Shown piece after piece: positions 12,579 to 20,756 of a DNA stretch of 64,000 nt (positions are counted from its first letter, which is position 1; every line of letters begins with the position of its first letter). The translations under genes were made by a program, and so were the position numbers. The DNA lies in contig JADJRJ010000031.1 of assembly GCA_016712265.1 (NCBI GenBank), positions 1-64,000 on the forward strand. Reading direction: 5' to 3'. The notes beneath the pieces are model-generated. The model made no database searches. It had not been told where the DNA came from and saw only the letters and a program-made list of their open reading frames with translations. The stretch comes from Gemmatimonadota bacterium (GTDB lineage Bacteria; Gemmatimonadota; Gemmatimonadetes; Gemmatimonadales; Gemmatimonadaceae).

Positions 12579-13280
12579 TTAGCGGCCGTGTAGGACGCGT
12601 CCAGGGGCGGCGAGGCCTGCACGCCGAAGCTGGCGTTCGAGCTGGCGGCGACTCACGCCAGCAGCAGCCGCGAGACGCTTAACGGTCCACCGCGTCGGAT
12701 CGCTAAGGGCGCGCAGTAGGGCTTGGCGTGTACCCCCAGGCAAGCGAATCTCCGCAATCTCCGACGGTCCGAGTGTCTGCTCACCCGGAGTAAGCAGGGT
12801 GTCCACCCCTTCAGGTGAATCGAGGCCAAGCAAGAAGAGGTGGCTGTTGCGGAGTCTGGCAAAGGTCAACAAGGTCCGCATGTCATCGACGTCCACGCGA
12901 GCCAAGAGCACGATAGGGCGTGTCCCAACCATATCGAGCTTCCGAGCCTCCATCAGGCACTCTGCCGAGCGACAGACGGCGAGCTCGACAACTGCAGGGC
13001 AGCTATGTGCGACGCGCCATGCGACGAGCTCAGTCAGCGAAGCGACGACGCGGAAGGAGGCAGGCGATCTCGATGCCCTCGCAGAGGCGTGCTCGTGACG
13101 CTCCGCCGAGCAGAGCCACCGCATCGTGCGCTCGGAGACAAGCGCCGGAATCAGGCATTCGCCGCAGTCGCAGGGAGGTCCGAGGCCGGCCGCCTCCTTA
13201 CGAACACAGCCGGGCCTCCCTCCGGCTTCACCCGCGCACAGTGACTCTCTCTCTCTCTCTCTCTCTCTCTCATTCATCAT
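12579..13280 (-). CDS. Putative HTH (AraC-like) regulator with SSR at its start
   Basis: About 233 aa. The start is ATG at 13280 or 13277, preceded by GGAGGGG. Codons 4 onward run straight into a (CT)13 tract and encode Glu-Arg repeats. The central part resembles a receiver-like or sensor region (RPIVLLARVDVDDM at about residue 130). The C-terminus contains WTVKRLAAAAGVSRRQLERQLRRAG, a helix-turn-helix of AraC type. Only the first HTH is visible before the stop, and a second could lie in another frame to 12431, so the gene may be truncated or frameshifted. A start further in, near 13122 (MRWLCSAERH), is possible. It precedes the peptide genes on the same strand and may control them. Confidence 0.5.
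   Translation of the reverse strand: MMNERERERERESLCAGEAGGRPGCVRKEAAGLGPPCDCGECLIPALVSERTMRWLCSAERHEHASARASRSPASFRVVASLTELVAWRVAHSCPAVVELAVCRSAECLMEARKLDMVGTRPIVLLARVDVDDMRTLLTFARLRNSHLFLLGLDSPEGVDTLLTPGEQTLGPSEIAEIRLPGGTRQALLRALSDPTRWTVKRLAAAAGVSRRQLERQLRRAGLAAPGRVLHGR
13245..13270. repeat. (CT)13 dinucleotide microsatellite
   Basis: Thirteen perfect CT units lie three codons after the likely start of the HTH gene (minus strand, reading AG). Changes in unit number would shift the reading frame. Confidence 0.95.
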
Positions 13281-13425
13281 CACCCCTCCCCCGCGCTCCG
13301 GCGCGCCCGTCCATCGCCTGACTACCAAGCTGCAGCCAGTGGCTCGATCAGGCAAGTGGGGCGCACGTCACGCTCACCAGAGCGCTACGTGCGGGTAACA
13401 TGTTGACGGCCTCATCCACCGTTGT

Positions 13426-14262
13426 TCATGGACGGAGGGCGACGGCGCCGCTCCCGGAGGCTGGAAAGCGCGTCATCACGGCCGGGTCGTGGCCCGGGAT
13501 GACGAGTGCGGGTGAGGTGGCGAGCGCCCGCATGGTGCGTTGCGCGCGGAGGTTGGAGAGGGAGTCGAGGGTCTGCGCGATCGGGCGCGACTGGTCGAGG
13601 TTCTCGTACAGGTAGGCGTTGTCTGACGCGATCACGACTGTGCCACGTGAGGTCCGCACGGAGACAAACTGCGACGCCCAGGTGTGCTTGCCCCCGGTGT
13701 GCACGCGGATCCCCGGCCGGATCTCGGCGGAGTCGCCAGTCGCGAAGCGAATGCGCCCCGCGGCGAAGAGCCGACGATACATCGCCGCGACCTCTTGATC
13801 GATCGCCGGAGCCTTTGCCTCGCCGTTGGGGCCGACGTAGTAGTCAAACTCCTCGCGTTGGAGCCAGATGCGTGCATTGGGAAAGCGCTCGACCCCGTCG
13901 GCATGATCCCAATGGATGTGCGAGATGATGATGTCGGTCACTCGTGCGGGGTCGAAGCCGGCCCGACGCAGTGCACTATCGGGCGTGACGTAGTCGACCG
14001 GCTTCCATTGGGTGAGGAACTTCTCGCGCGTGAACCCGGCGTCGACCATGATGATGTCGCCGTTCGCGGCTCGTAGCGGCCAGACCATCAAGGTCGCGTC
14101 GATGCGTCGCGCGGAATCAGCCCCGGCGATAAGGCCGCGCACGCGAAAGTTGGCGAGCGCCCCGAACTTCACCGCGAAGGCCTCGTACTGTGGCGCTGCG
14201 GTGCGCGTGGCCGTCGCACAGCCCGCGAGGACGAGGAGGCAGGAGAGGGCAGGGGATCGCAT
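13426..14262 (-). CDS. MBL-fold metallo-hydrolase lipoprotein (lactonase-like)
   Basis: 278 aa, intact. The N-terminal lipobox is VLAGC. The metallo-beta-lactamase zinc motif SHIHWDHADG lies near residues 117-126, with later ligands in VHTGGKHTWASQ, VVIASDNAYLY and the terminal PGHDP. Layout and length match the N-acyl-homoserine-lactonase-like branch (AttM/AiiA-type), but the lipoprotein signal places it outside the cytoplasm. Substrate cannot be fixed from sequence; other lactones or esters are possible. Confidence 0.8.
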   Translation of the reverse strand: MRSPALSCLLVLAGCATATRTAAPQYEAFAVKFGALANFRVRGLIAGADSARRIDATLMVWPLRAANGDIIMVDAGFTREKFLTQWKPVDYVTPDSALRRAGFDPARVTDIIISHIHWDHADGVERFPNARIWLQREEFDYYVGPNGEAKAPAIDQEVAAMYRRLFAAGRIRFATGDSAEIRPGIRVHTGGKHTWASQFVSVRTSRGTVVIASDNAYLYENLDQSRPIAQTLDSLSNLRAQRTMRALATSPALVIPGHDPAVMTRFPASGSGAVALRP

Positions 14263-14424
14263 GCGGAGGAAGATGCCACCGGGGACCGCACGCGCCAGTC
14301 ACCGGCGCTTCACGCATATCGCCGCGGCGGCCGCGGCGAGCGCCTGCCGGCGCTCAACATCGTTCCTGCTCGGACCGCAGCCCCGGCGGAATTGACATGC
14401 TCCCCCGCGGTGTGTAGCCTGATT

Positions 14425-14441
14425 GTAGCCATTCCCGCTAC
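14425..14441. promoter_or_regulatory. Inverted repeat before phd-like gene
   Basis: GTAGC and GCTAC are separated by 7 bases, ending two bases before the ATG of the antitoxin gene. The position suits autoregulation by a Phd-type antitoxin. Confidence 0.4.
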
Positions 14442-14442
14442 C

Positions 14443-14745
14443 ATGGCCAGAGAGACCGTCACATATCGTGAACTGCGCAACACCCCCGGCCGGGTGTTCG
14501 AACGCCTGGCCGAGGGTGAGGCGCTTTCGCTGGTCGCCGAAGGCGAGCCCAAGGCCCTGTTGATCCCTGTGATCGATGGTGACCTCGAAACGGCCATGGA
14601 CGCCTGGAATCGGGGGCGTGCACTCCTGGCGCTCGCGAGGCTGCAGGCTGCGGCGAGGGTCGCCGGTGCGGACGAGCTGTCGATGACGGAAGTGATCGAG
14701 GAGGTCGCCGCCGTCCGAAAGGCACGACGCAAGCGGGAGCGCTGA
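14443..14745 (+). CDS. Phd/YefM-type antitoxin
   Basis: 100 aa. ATG 14443 gives MARETVTYRELRNTPGRVFERL, the typical Phd/YefM opening, followed by EGEPKALLIPV. The C-terminal half is helical and basic (RKARRKRER). These antitoxins bind their own promoter and neutralise a partner toxin. The partner immediately downstream (14752) is a deleted PIN domain, so the antitoxin is now an orphan. Confidence 0.75.
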   Translation: MARETVTYRELRNTPGRVFERLAEGEALSLVAEGEPKALLIPVIDGDLETAMDAWNRGRALLALARLQAAARVAGADELSMTEVIEEVAAVRKARRKRER

Positions 14746-14751
14746 ACACTG

Positions 14752-14970
14752 GTGCGCGTCGTGGTAGACACTAACGTCCTGGTGTCAGGGATGCTCTCGG
14801 GCGCCAGCCCGCCGGCTGAGGCGCTGGGGGGCTGCGCCGACGCCATCATCACGGGCAACGTCAGGCATTTCCCCATTGGCCGCGCTCGACTCGACTTTGC
14901 GATCCTCACACCGCGGCAGTGCGTGGAGCGGCTCCGGAGTGACCCCCGACGTCCGACAGGCCGGGGGTGA
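14752..14970 (+). pseudogene. PIN-domain toxin with internal deletion
   Basis: 72 aa from GTG 14752. The first ~25 residues (VRVVVDTNVLVSGMLSG) are the start of a PIN RNase with its first catalytic Asp. They join directly to CADAIITGNVRHFP, the C-terminal PIN motif normally ~80-90 residues later. The middle, with the remaining acidic residues, is missing. It follows the antitoxin by 6 bases. Non-functional relic of a VapC-like (COG1569-type) toxin. Confidence 0.75.
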
Positions 14971-15002
14971 TCCCTCCGTCTCATCGCGCACGCGCTTGCG
15001 CG

Positions 15003-16214
15003 TTACCGGCTGAACACCGCTCCATGCGGGATGCCAGCTGCCTGACCACCGTGCGGCCACGTCTTTCCGTCCATCCGGAAGCCCGGGGTCGCAGCGCCTT
15101 CCTCACGGAAGCGCTCGTCCAGCGTGATGCGGCCCGTTGCAGTGTCGACCTGGGCGAGCACGACCCGGTGCTGCATCCCGGCGTAGCCGGTCACGACGAG
15201 ACGGCGCTTGTCGGGTGACAGCGAGATCCAGTGCGGCACCTCGTCGGCGCCGAGCGCCATCCGGCTCACCTCGCGCGGTGCGGCGGGGTTGGAGATATCG
15301 AGGCTGACGACGGCGCTCCATGCCGGGACGGTGACGAGGTAGAAGCGACCCGCCACCACGGGGATGGCGCAGTACTCGCCCGTCTTCTTGGGGAACGATG
15401 CGACGAGTCGCGCCGACGGGGTCGCGCTCTCCAGCCCTTCCATAAGATAGAGCCCGCAATTGAAGGTCGAGACCAGTACGGTGCGGCCGTCGCCGAGTAC
15501 CCGGGGTTCGGCGCTCAGCATCTCTTCGCCGGCCGGGCCCGCGGGCAGCGGGATCGAGTGCTGCAGCGAGAGATCCGAGAGACGCCACACCTGCACCTGG
15601 CGCGATGCCTTGGTGTCCCCGTTCATGTCGGTGGTGGTCGTCACGACGCGATCGAGCGGCGCGACGATACCCGCGCTGTACACCCGCAATTGCGGATCAA
15701 CACCCGGTGTGTTGGCCGAGGAGGCGCGCACGAACTGTCCGGCGGGAGTGAGCTCGACGAGGCCTCCAGGCGCAGTCGAGCCGCCGGCGTGTTGCATCTG
15801 GAAGGTCGCCAGCACGTTCCCGTTGGGGAGTCGCAGGTACGAGTGCGGGTGGCCATACCCCTGGACGTCGCCGAACTGGTTGACGAGTTGCGGCTTGTCC
15901 GGCGTGGTGAGGTCGAAGATGAACGACTGGCCCGTGGCGAAGCCGTTGGCAAACAGGTGGCGGTCCGCGGGGAGTTCGTGCTCCGTGTGGTGCGGGACGT
16001 TGGCGCGGCCCGGAACGGGAAGGGTCGTGACTAAACGGCCGTAACGCGTGGAGTCCTCGGTGACGTCAAGGACGGCGAGGAAATCCGGCTGCGTGGTGTC
16101 TGCCGAGGCGGTCCAGAGGTACAGGTACTGCGGTGAGGCGGCCGGGGTCGACGCTTCCGGCGGCGTGCACGCCGCGATCAGCGCACCGAGCAGGGGGAGG
16201 AAGCGTGTGGTCAC
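15003..16214 (-). CDS. Selenium-binding-protein-like lipoprotein
   Basis: 403 aa. The start GTG 16214 overlaps the TAG of the M14 gene by one base. A lipobox-like ALIAAC precedes the mature protein. HHTEHELP near residue 75, GYGHPHSYLRLPNGN near 120 and GEEMLSAEPRVL near 225 match the SBP56/methanethiol-oxidase propeller family or a close relative, with His residues in metal-binding-like positions. Extracytoplasmic localisation is predicted from the signal. It is co-transcribed with a secreted carboxypeptidase, though a joint role is not evident. Confidence 0.7.
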   Translation of the reverse strand: MTTRFLPLLGALIAACTPPEASTPAASPQYLYLWTASADTTQPDFLAVLDVTEDSTRYGRLVTTLPVPGRANVPHHTEHELPADRHLFANGFATGQSFIFDLTTPDKPQLVNQFGDVQGYGHPHSYLRLPNGNVLATFQMQHAGGSTAPGGLVELTPAGQFVRASSANTPGVDPQLRVYSAGIVAPLDRVVTTTTDMNGDTKASRQVQVWRLSDLSLQHSIPLPAGPAGEEMLSAEPRVLGDGRTVLVSTFNCGLYLMEGLESATPSARLVASFPKKTGEYCAIPVVAGRFYLVTVPAWSAVVSLDISNPAAPREVSRMALGADEVPHWISLSPDKRRLVVTGYAGMQHRVVLAQVDTATGRITLDERFREEGAATPGFRMDGKTWPHGGQAAGIPHGAVFSR

Positions 16215-18823
16215 TAGTACGTCCCGCCGAGCAGCACTGCGTTCCCGAAGATCGGCAGCAGTCCGCGGAAGAGGTCACGGAAGTTCGGGTCGTGGGCAAA
16301 GGCGATCACGCGGCCACGTCCGACCCGCTCCGTCCAGAGCCACGGCGACAACGCGACGCGCTCCGGCATCTCCGGCCAGAAGTAGCCGGCCAACCGAACA
16401 CGCTCCTTCGGCGCGAAGCGGATCACCGCTTCCCCGGCTGTGAGGTCCTTCGGTACTGTGAGAATGCGATCGGAGTTGGCGTAGACCGGGATCTCGGTCT
16501 CGTACACACCGGCGAGGAGCGGCGACAGCGTGTCCACCGTGGCGCGTGCGATGATACCGGGGAGGCCAGCTGGCAGCGGCGCGCCACCCGTGCTGTCCGC
16601 GCGCGTGCTGTCACGCCGAACACGAGTGCGCACGAGGCGCGTATTCTCTTGCGCCAGCCATCCGGTCGCGGCGTCGAGGGTGATCAATACCCCACCGTTC
16701 CGCACCCAGGTCGCCAGCGCGGCCTTGCCGTTGTCGCCTAACGCGCGATCGAGCGCGCCGCCCTGGACGGCCGGCATGATGAGCACGTTGAATCCTTCGA
16801 GCCCGCCGGCGACCATGTTCGCGTCCACCAGGGTCGTCGGATACCCGATGCGCTGGTCCATGGCAAACCAGCTGAAGCCCCACGAGTTGCCGCTCACGGG
16901 TGGTCCGGAGAGCAGCGCCACCTTCGGGACCCGGATGAAGCGCACGGAGTTGGAGCCGAGGTCGGTCCCTTCGTCCACGCCGGCCGACGCGATCGGGTAA
17001 ACGGTGGCGCCGGCGAGGGTGGCCTCCTCCGCGACCACGTCATGCACTGAGGAATCGTTCATGGCGACCCGCACGATGAACGCACCCTTCGGGAAGCGGC
17101 GCCCACCCGACGCGAAGCTGCGCGGCGCATGCCAGACGCGCACGCTGTCCTTGAGCAATGATGCCAGGAGTCGATTCGACGCTTCGCTCCCCGGCTCGAA
17201 CGCATACGCGTACTGCGCGCGCGTCGCACGGGACATGGCGGCACGGGGCAACTCGCCAACGGGGCGCAGGTTCCCCGGCACGGAGCGCGTGTGCCAGGCA
17301 CGCACGCGATGGGCCAGCGGCCAGGACCAGGCGGTGATGTCATAGAAGCGGTTCCCCTGGCCCTGCCTCCGCAGCTCCAACTCGGTGCGAATGAAAGCGG
17401 AGTCCAGCTCGGCGTCGGGCTCGAGGATCGCCTTGGCCAGGTGGCCCTGCGGTTGGGCGAGGTCGACGACGTAGCTCCCCACCGGCACCCGCGTGGATGC
17501 TGCCGGTGCCTTGTCACCAAACAGCGTCGCGTCCTTGAGGTCGGCATCAGCGGTAAGCTGCGACACGTCGATCCCGTTGGCCTTCAGCTTGAGGGCAAGC
17601 GAGTCCGCGCGGCCCTGCCCATCGCGCTCCATGACGATGGCTCGCAGCGGCCTTGCCGGATGGATGGAGATCGCGTCACGTCGTGACTTGGCGTAGTCCC
17701 CTACAAGTTCTGTGCGGCGGCGGGCCGAGGTGCGGACCGTGGCCCATTCGGCACTGTAGTGCTCCCATGCCGCCTGCCTGAGCGTGCGCAGGGTGCCGTC
17801 GTTGCGTCGCACACCACCGCCGGACGACGACGCCGACTCGAAGAGCATCCCGATCGAACCGGTCAACATCGGCCATCCTTCGCCATACCCCGGATAGAAC
17901 GAGTCATATCCCTCACGCCGAAAGTACGACCAGCCATGCTTGTCGAACTCGGCGCCATGCGCGGCCGCGAAGATGTCGAACCACTTGAAGAGGTGCTTCG
18001 GGTTGTTCTTGTTGTCCGGCTCACGCGGCGGGGCAAAGTAGAAGGTCGCGCTCGATCCCTGTTCATGCAGGTCGACGGCGACATGCGGCCACCACCTGAG
18101 GAAGGTGGCGACGCGCCCGCGCGATTCGGGATGCGACATAATGAACCAGTCGCGATTGAGGTCGAACGAGTAGTGGCTCGTGCGCGCCCCCGGCCATGAG
18201 CCGGCGTTGTTCAGCGCGCCGCCCTCGCTCGGCAGCGACTGCGCGCTCCAGGTGCGTTCGATGTCGTGCGTGTGCCGCTCGCGACCGTCGGGGTTCTGGT
18301 TGGGATCGATGAGGACGATTGTGCTGTCGAGGGCCATCCGCGTCTCGGCGTCGGTCCCTGCAGCGAGCTGGTAGAGCAACGCGAGCCCGGCTTCCACGCC
18401 GGAAGCCTCACCGCCGTGGACCGAGTGCGCGAGCCACACGACTGCGGGCAATCGGCGGGCCGCAGCGTCGAGGTCGCCGTTGGAGGCACCTCGCGGGTCA
18501 CCGATGCGTTGGGCGTCACGCTGCAATTCCGCGAGGCGGGCGTGATTCGCCTCGGAGGTGATCGTGAGAAGGAACATCTCCCGCCCCTCGAACGAGCGGG
18601 CGACGGTGTCGACCTTCACGCGGCGCGAGGTGGCCGCAACGCGCTCGATGTAGCGGGTGAGGGCCCGGTGCGAGGTGAAGCGGTCGCCGACGTTGTACCC
18701 CAGCACAGCGCGTGGGGTGGGGACGGCCGGGTCGTAGGTGCGTCCGGCCTCGGAGAAGGAGTGCTGGGCGCCGAGGATGGCGGGCGCGAAGGCGAAGACG
18801 GCGAGGAGGTGGCGACGTGGCAT
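16214..18823 (-). CDS. Secreted M14-family zinc carboxypeptidase-like protein
   Basis: 869 aa. The signal peptide is MPRRHLLAVFAFAPAILGAQ. The catalytic region starts at about residue 45 (LGYNVGDRFTSHRALTRYI); the zinc-binding HGGEASG lies near residue 137 and IDPNQNPDGRERH near 173, as in M14 peptidases, with a later ligand around VDLHEQG near 250. The C-terminal half (~400 aa) has a class-I-amidotransferase-like part (GFNVLIMPAVQGG, then LATWVRNGGVLITLDAA) typical of large M14 relatives in these bacteria. A TTA-GGC Leu-Gly pair occurs at 16736. Confidence 0.85.
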   Translation of the reverse strand: MPRRHLLAVFAFAPAILGAQHSFSEAGRTYDPAVPTPRAVLGYNVGDRFTSHRALTRYIERVAATSRRVKVDTVARSFEGREMFLLTITSEANHARLAELQRDAQRIGDPRGASNGDLDAAARRLPAVVWLAHSVHGGEASGVEAGLALLYQLAAGTDAETRMALDSTIVLIDPNQNPDGRERHTHDIERTWSAQSLPSEGGALNNAGSWPGARTSHYSFDLNRDWFIMSHPESRGRVATFLRWWPHVAVDLHEQGSSATFYFAPPREPDNKNNPKHLFKWFDIFAAAHGAEFDKHGWSYFRREGYDSFYPGYGEGWPMLTGSIGMLFESASSSGGGVRRNDGTLRTLRQAAWEHYSAEWATVRTSARRRTELVGDYAKSRRDAISIHPARPLRAIVMERDGQGRADSLALKLKANGIDVSQLTADADLKDATLFGDKAPAASTRVPVGSYVVDLAQPQGHLAKAILEPDAELDSAFIRTELELRRQGQGNRFYDITAWSWPLAHRVRAWHTRSVPGNLRPVGELPRAAMSRATRAQYAYAFEPGSEASNRLLASLLKDSVRVWHAPRSFASGGRRFPKGAFIVRVAMNDSSVHDVVAEEATLAGATVYPIASAGVDEGTDLGSNSVRFIRVPKVALLSGPPVSGNSWGFSWFAMDQRIGYPTTLVDANMVAGGLEGFNVLIMPAVQGGALDRALGDNGKAALATWVRNGGVLITLDAATGWLAQENTRLVRTRVRRDSTRADSTGGAPLPAGLPGIIARATVDTLSPLLAGVYETEIPVYANSDRILTVPKDLTAGEAVIRFAPKERVRLAGYFWPEMPERVALSPWLWTERVGRGRVIAFAHDPNFRDLFRGLLPIFGNAVLLGGTY

Positions 18824-18971
18824 GGGAGGAGGGCAGGGGCTGGCGGGAGAAGATAGGCCGGATCAGCGCTGGCGGCTGGTGGCTGGAGCGGGAGGGCATG
18901 GCGCTGGGGCCTGCCAGGGGATGGGCGCAGGCCGTGAGTCGCGGCCCGCCGTCCGCCGCCCGCCATCTCCC

Positions 18972-18995
18972 GTCTGCCGTCTGCCGTCTGCCGTC
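18972..18995. repeat. GTCTGCC heptamer tandem repeat
   Basis: Three GTCTGCC units followed by GTCC lie just upstream of the membrane protein gene. The same heptamer tract (two units) occurs at 3951-3968. Simple-sequence tracts in intergenic DNA. Confidence 0.8.
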
Positions 18996-19013
18996 CAAGT
19001 CACGTAGCTTCCC

Positions 19014-19481
19014 ATGAACCTCCACGCCCGCGCCATGCTCTACTCGATCATCCTCACCTCGCACAACGCCTTTCGGTGGCTTGTCGTCCTTGCCGGCGTG
19101 TGGGCCGTCTTCCGCGTCTGGCGGGGGTGGATGAGCCGCGCGGTCTGGGCCGAGGCGGACCTGAACGTCGGTCGGCTGTTCGTGAACGCGATTTCGATCC
19201 AGTTCGTGCTCGGGCTCGTTCTATATGGAGTGAGTCCGCTGATCCGGCAGGGGATGGCCGACATGGGGACGGCGATGCGGACCTCCGGCGTTCGCTACTT
19301 CATGGTCGAGCACGTCGTCATGATGCTCGTCTCCATCGCCCTCGCGCACATCGGGCTGGCCAAGGTCAAGAAGGCCACGACCGACTCGGCGCGCTTTCAG
19401 GCCGCAACTATATGGTGGGGGATCGCGGTGGCCTCGGTGCTCGGGTTCATCCCGTGGAACCGGCCCTTGCTGCCGTTCTGA
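19014..19481 (+). CDS. Four-TM membrane protein of unknown function
   Basis: 155 aa from ATG 19014; ATG 19035 (MLYSIILTSHNAFRW) may be the real start. Hydrophobic segments at about residues 22-40, 62-80, 100-118 and 130-147 predict four membrane helices. The opening TSHNAFRWLVVLAG and a His in the third helix (MVEHVVMMLVSIALAHIGLA) could bind heme or metal, but I recognise no family. Single gene, divergent from the M14 gene. Confidence 0.7.
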   Translation: MNLHARAMLYSIILTSHNAFRWLVVLAGVWAVFRVWRGWMSRAVWAEADLNVGRLFVNAISIQFVLGLVLYGVSPLIRQGMADMGTAMRTSGVRYFMVEHVVMMLVSIALAHIGLAKVKKATTDSARFQAATIWWGIAVASVLGFIPWNRPLLPF

Positions 19482-19708
19482 TTCCGAGGGCGGTTGCTCG
19501 GGAGGCGCCGCGCACCGGCGGGTCGTTAGGCATCAAGCAGCATCCACTCTAAGTCGGCCGGGCGCCCTTGGCGGGGCGCCATGTGGAGCCGGGGCGCGAC
19601 GCGGGCTCGGAGCCCCCCTGGGCTGGAGGGGCGCTCGACTCCCCCAGCGCCTGGCGCCCGCCCAGCGGGGCTTGCCGAGGACAGGCGATTCTGGCCAGCT
19701 TCCTGTAC

Positions 19709-19942
19709 ATGAGCGCCGACGCCGCCTTTGACTACCGCCGTCTCACGATTGCGGAGCGCCTCCAATTGGTGGAGGACATCTGGGACAGCATTGCGGAGGA
19801 CGCGGATGCCGCGACGCTCCCACTGAGCGAGGCGGAGCTGGCTGAACTGGAACGGCGGCGCGCGGAGATGGAGGCCAATCCTGGACGAGGGGAGGCGTGG
19901 GACGTCGTCCGCGCAAGGATCATTGATCGGATGAGTCGGTGA
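19709..19942 (+). CDS. Addiction-module antitoxin (RelB/StbD-like small protein)
   Basis: 77 aa from ATG 19709 (MSADAAFDYRRLTIAERLQL). The LTIAERLQLVEDIWDSIA block is typical of the putative addiction-module component family, followed by an acidic linker. The TGA overlaps the GTG of the ParE-like gene by four bases (GTGA), the standard antitoxin-toxin coupling. An attC-like repeat starts two bases after the toxin. Confidence 0.8.
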   Translation: MSADAAFDYRRLTIAERLQLVEDIWDSIAEDADAATLPLSEAELAELERRRAEMEANPGRGEAWDVVRARIIDRMSR

Positions 19943-20231
19943 TCGAGCTGGTAGTCCGCCCACTCGCCGAGGAGGACCTGGGCGAGGCCTTTCTGTGGTA
20001 CGAGGACCAACTTCCGGGACTGGGGCACGAATTCATGTGGGCGGGGATGTGGCCTTTGCGGCGATCCAACGAGGGCCGGAGCGGTACCCGCTGGTCTACC
20101 GCGATCTCCGACGCGTTCTGGTGCGGCGATTTCCGTACAAGGTGTATTTCGCCGAGCGCTCGGGCCGGATTGAAGTGCTCGCGGTCATTCACGGTCGGCG
20201 ACATCCGCGGCGCTGGCGCCGACGGGCTTGA
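19939..20231 (+). pseudogene. ParE/RelE-family toxin, frameshifted
   Basis: GTG 19939 gives IELVVRPLAEEDLGEAFLWYED, the canonical ParE opening. After FMW near 20040 the frame changes. The continuation (DVAFAAIQRGPERYP, then VYRDLRRVLVRRFPYKVYFA) is open from 19995 and ends at TGA 20229-20231. One missing base restores a ~97 aa toxin. As read, it is disrupted while its antitoxin is intact, the safe order of loss. Confidence 0.75.
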
Positions 20232-20232
20232 T

Positions 20233-20330
20233 GCCTAACAGGTGGCTGCAGGTTGACGGGCCGGAGAGAGTCGGCCCGGGCGGACCGGCATTGGCTCACA
20301 TGGCCCGCATATGAGCGCGGGTCGTTAGGT
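20233..20330. repeat. attC-like site (98 bp, inverted GCCTAAC/GTTAGGT ends)
   Basis: GCCTAAC at 20233-20239 and GTTAGGT at 20324-20330 bound an imperfectly self-complementary stretch with an inner GGGCCG/CGGCCC hairpin. This is the RYYYAAC/GTTRRRY layout of integron attC sites. Its reverse complement (CCTAACGACCCGCGCTCA, then ATGCGGGCCAT, ending GCAGCCACCTGTTAGGC) matches the repeats at 46702-46831 and 47716. It directly follows a TA pair. Confidence 0.55.
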
Positions 20331-20384
20331 GGCATTCCCACAGGAGAGCATGGGCCCGTTGCGCTTCGAGATCGATCCCGCGGA

Positions 20385-20640
20385 TCCCCGCGCTGCGGCG
20401 CGCGACCCTGCTCCGGCTGGCCGAAGTGTCGGTCTCCGCGTCGGGCAGCACCCTCGCACCGCGCGCGGGATGGGCGGCCGCGGCAAAGACGATGCACGAC
20501 GCCGGCGATGACGCGCTGCTGGATCCAGGCACCGCGACGCACTTCGACGCGAGGGCGTGGACGTGGCCGGCGCGATAAAGCGAGGCGACGTCGTGCAGGT
20601 GGCGCTCGACGCGCCGCGAGAGGTGCGCGGCGGCGGGACA
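20385..20640 (+). pseudogene. mazEF-type toxin-antitoxin remnant
   Basis: One frame reads ALRRATLLRLAEVSVSASG, then APRAGWAAAAKTMHDAGDDALLDP and THFDARAWTW-like residues ending at TAA 20578, the C-terminal signature of MazE/SpoVT antitoxins. It is followed at once by IKRGDVVQVALD, the opening of MazF, which loses similarity after ~12 residues. The start of mazE is not recognisable. Relic of a second TA module beside the attC-like site. Confidence 0.6.
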
Positions 20641-20756
20641 ATGAAGGCTGCAGACAGCGAGGTGGAGGTCTGCGACATTAGAGAGAATGTTGTTGCGCAT
20701 CCAACCATGGCCGAACGGTTCGTAATCGGCACTCTTGGCGCTCTGAAATCCGACCA

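Noticed and set aside
9642..13280. Bacteriocin/lanthipeptide cluster
   Set aside because: The peptides carry Sec-type signal peptides, and no LanB/LanM, radical SAM, protease or dedicated ABC exporter lies nearby.
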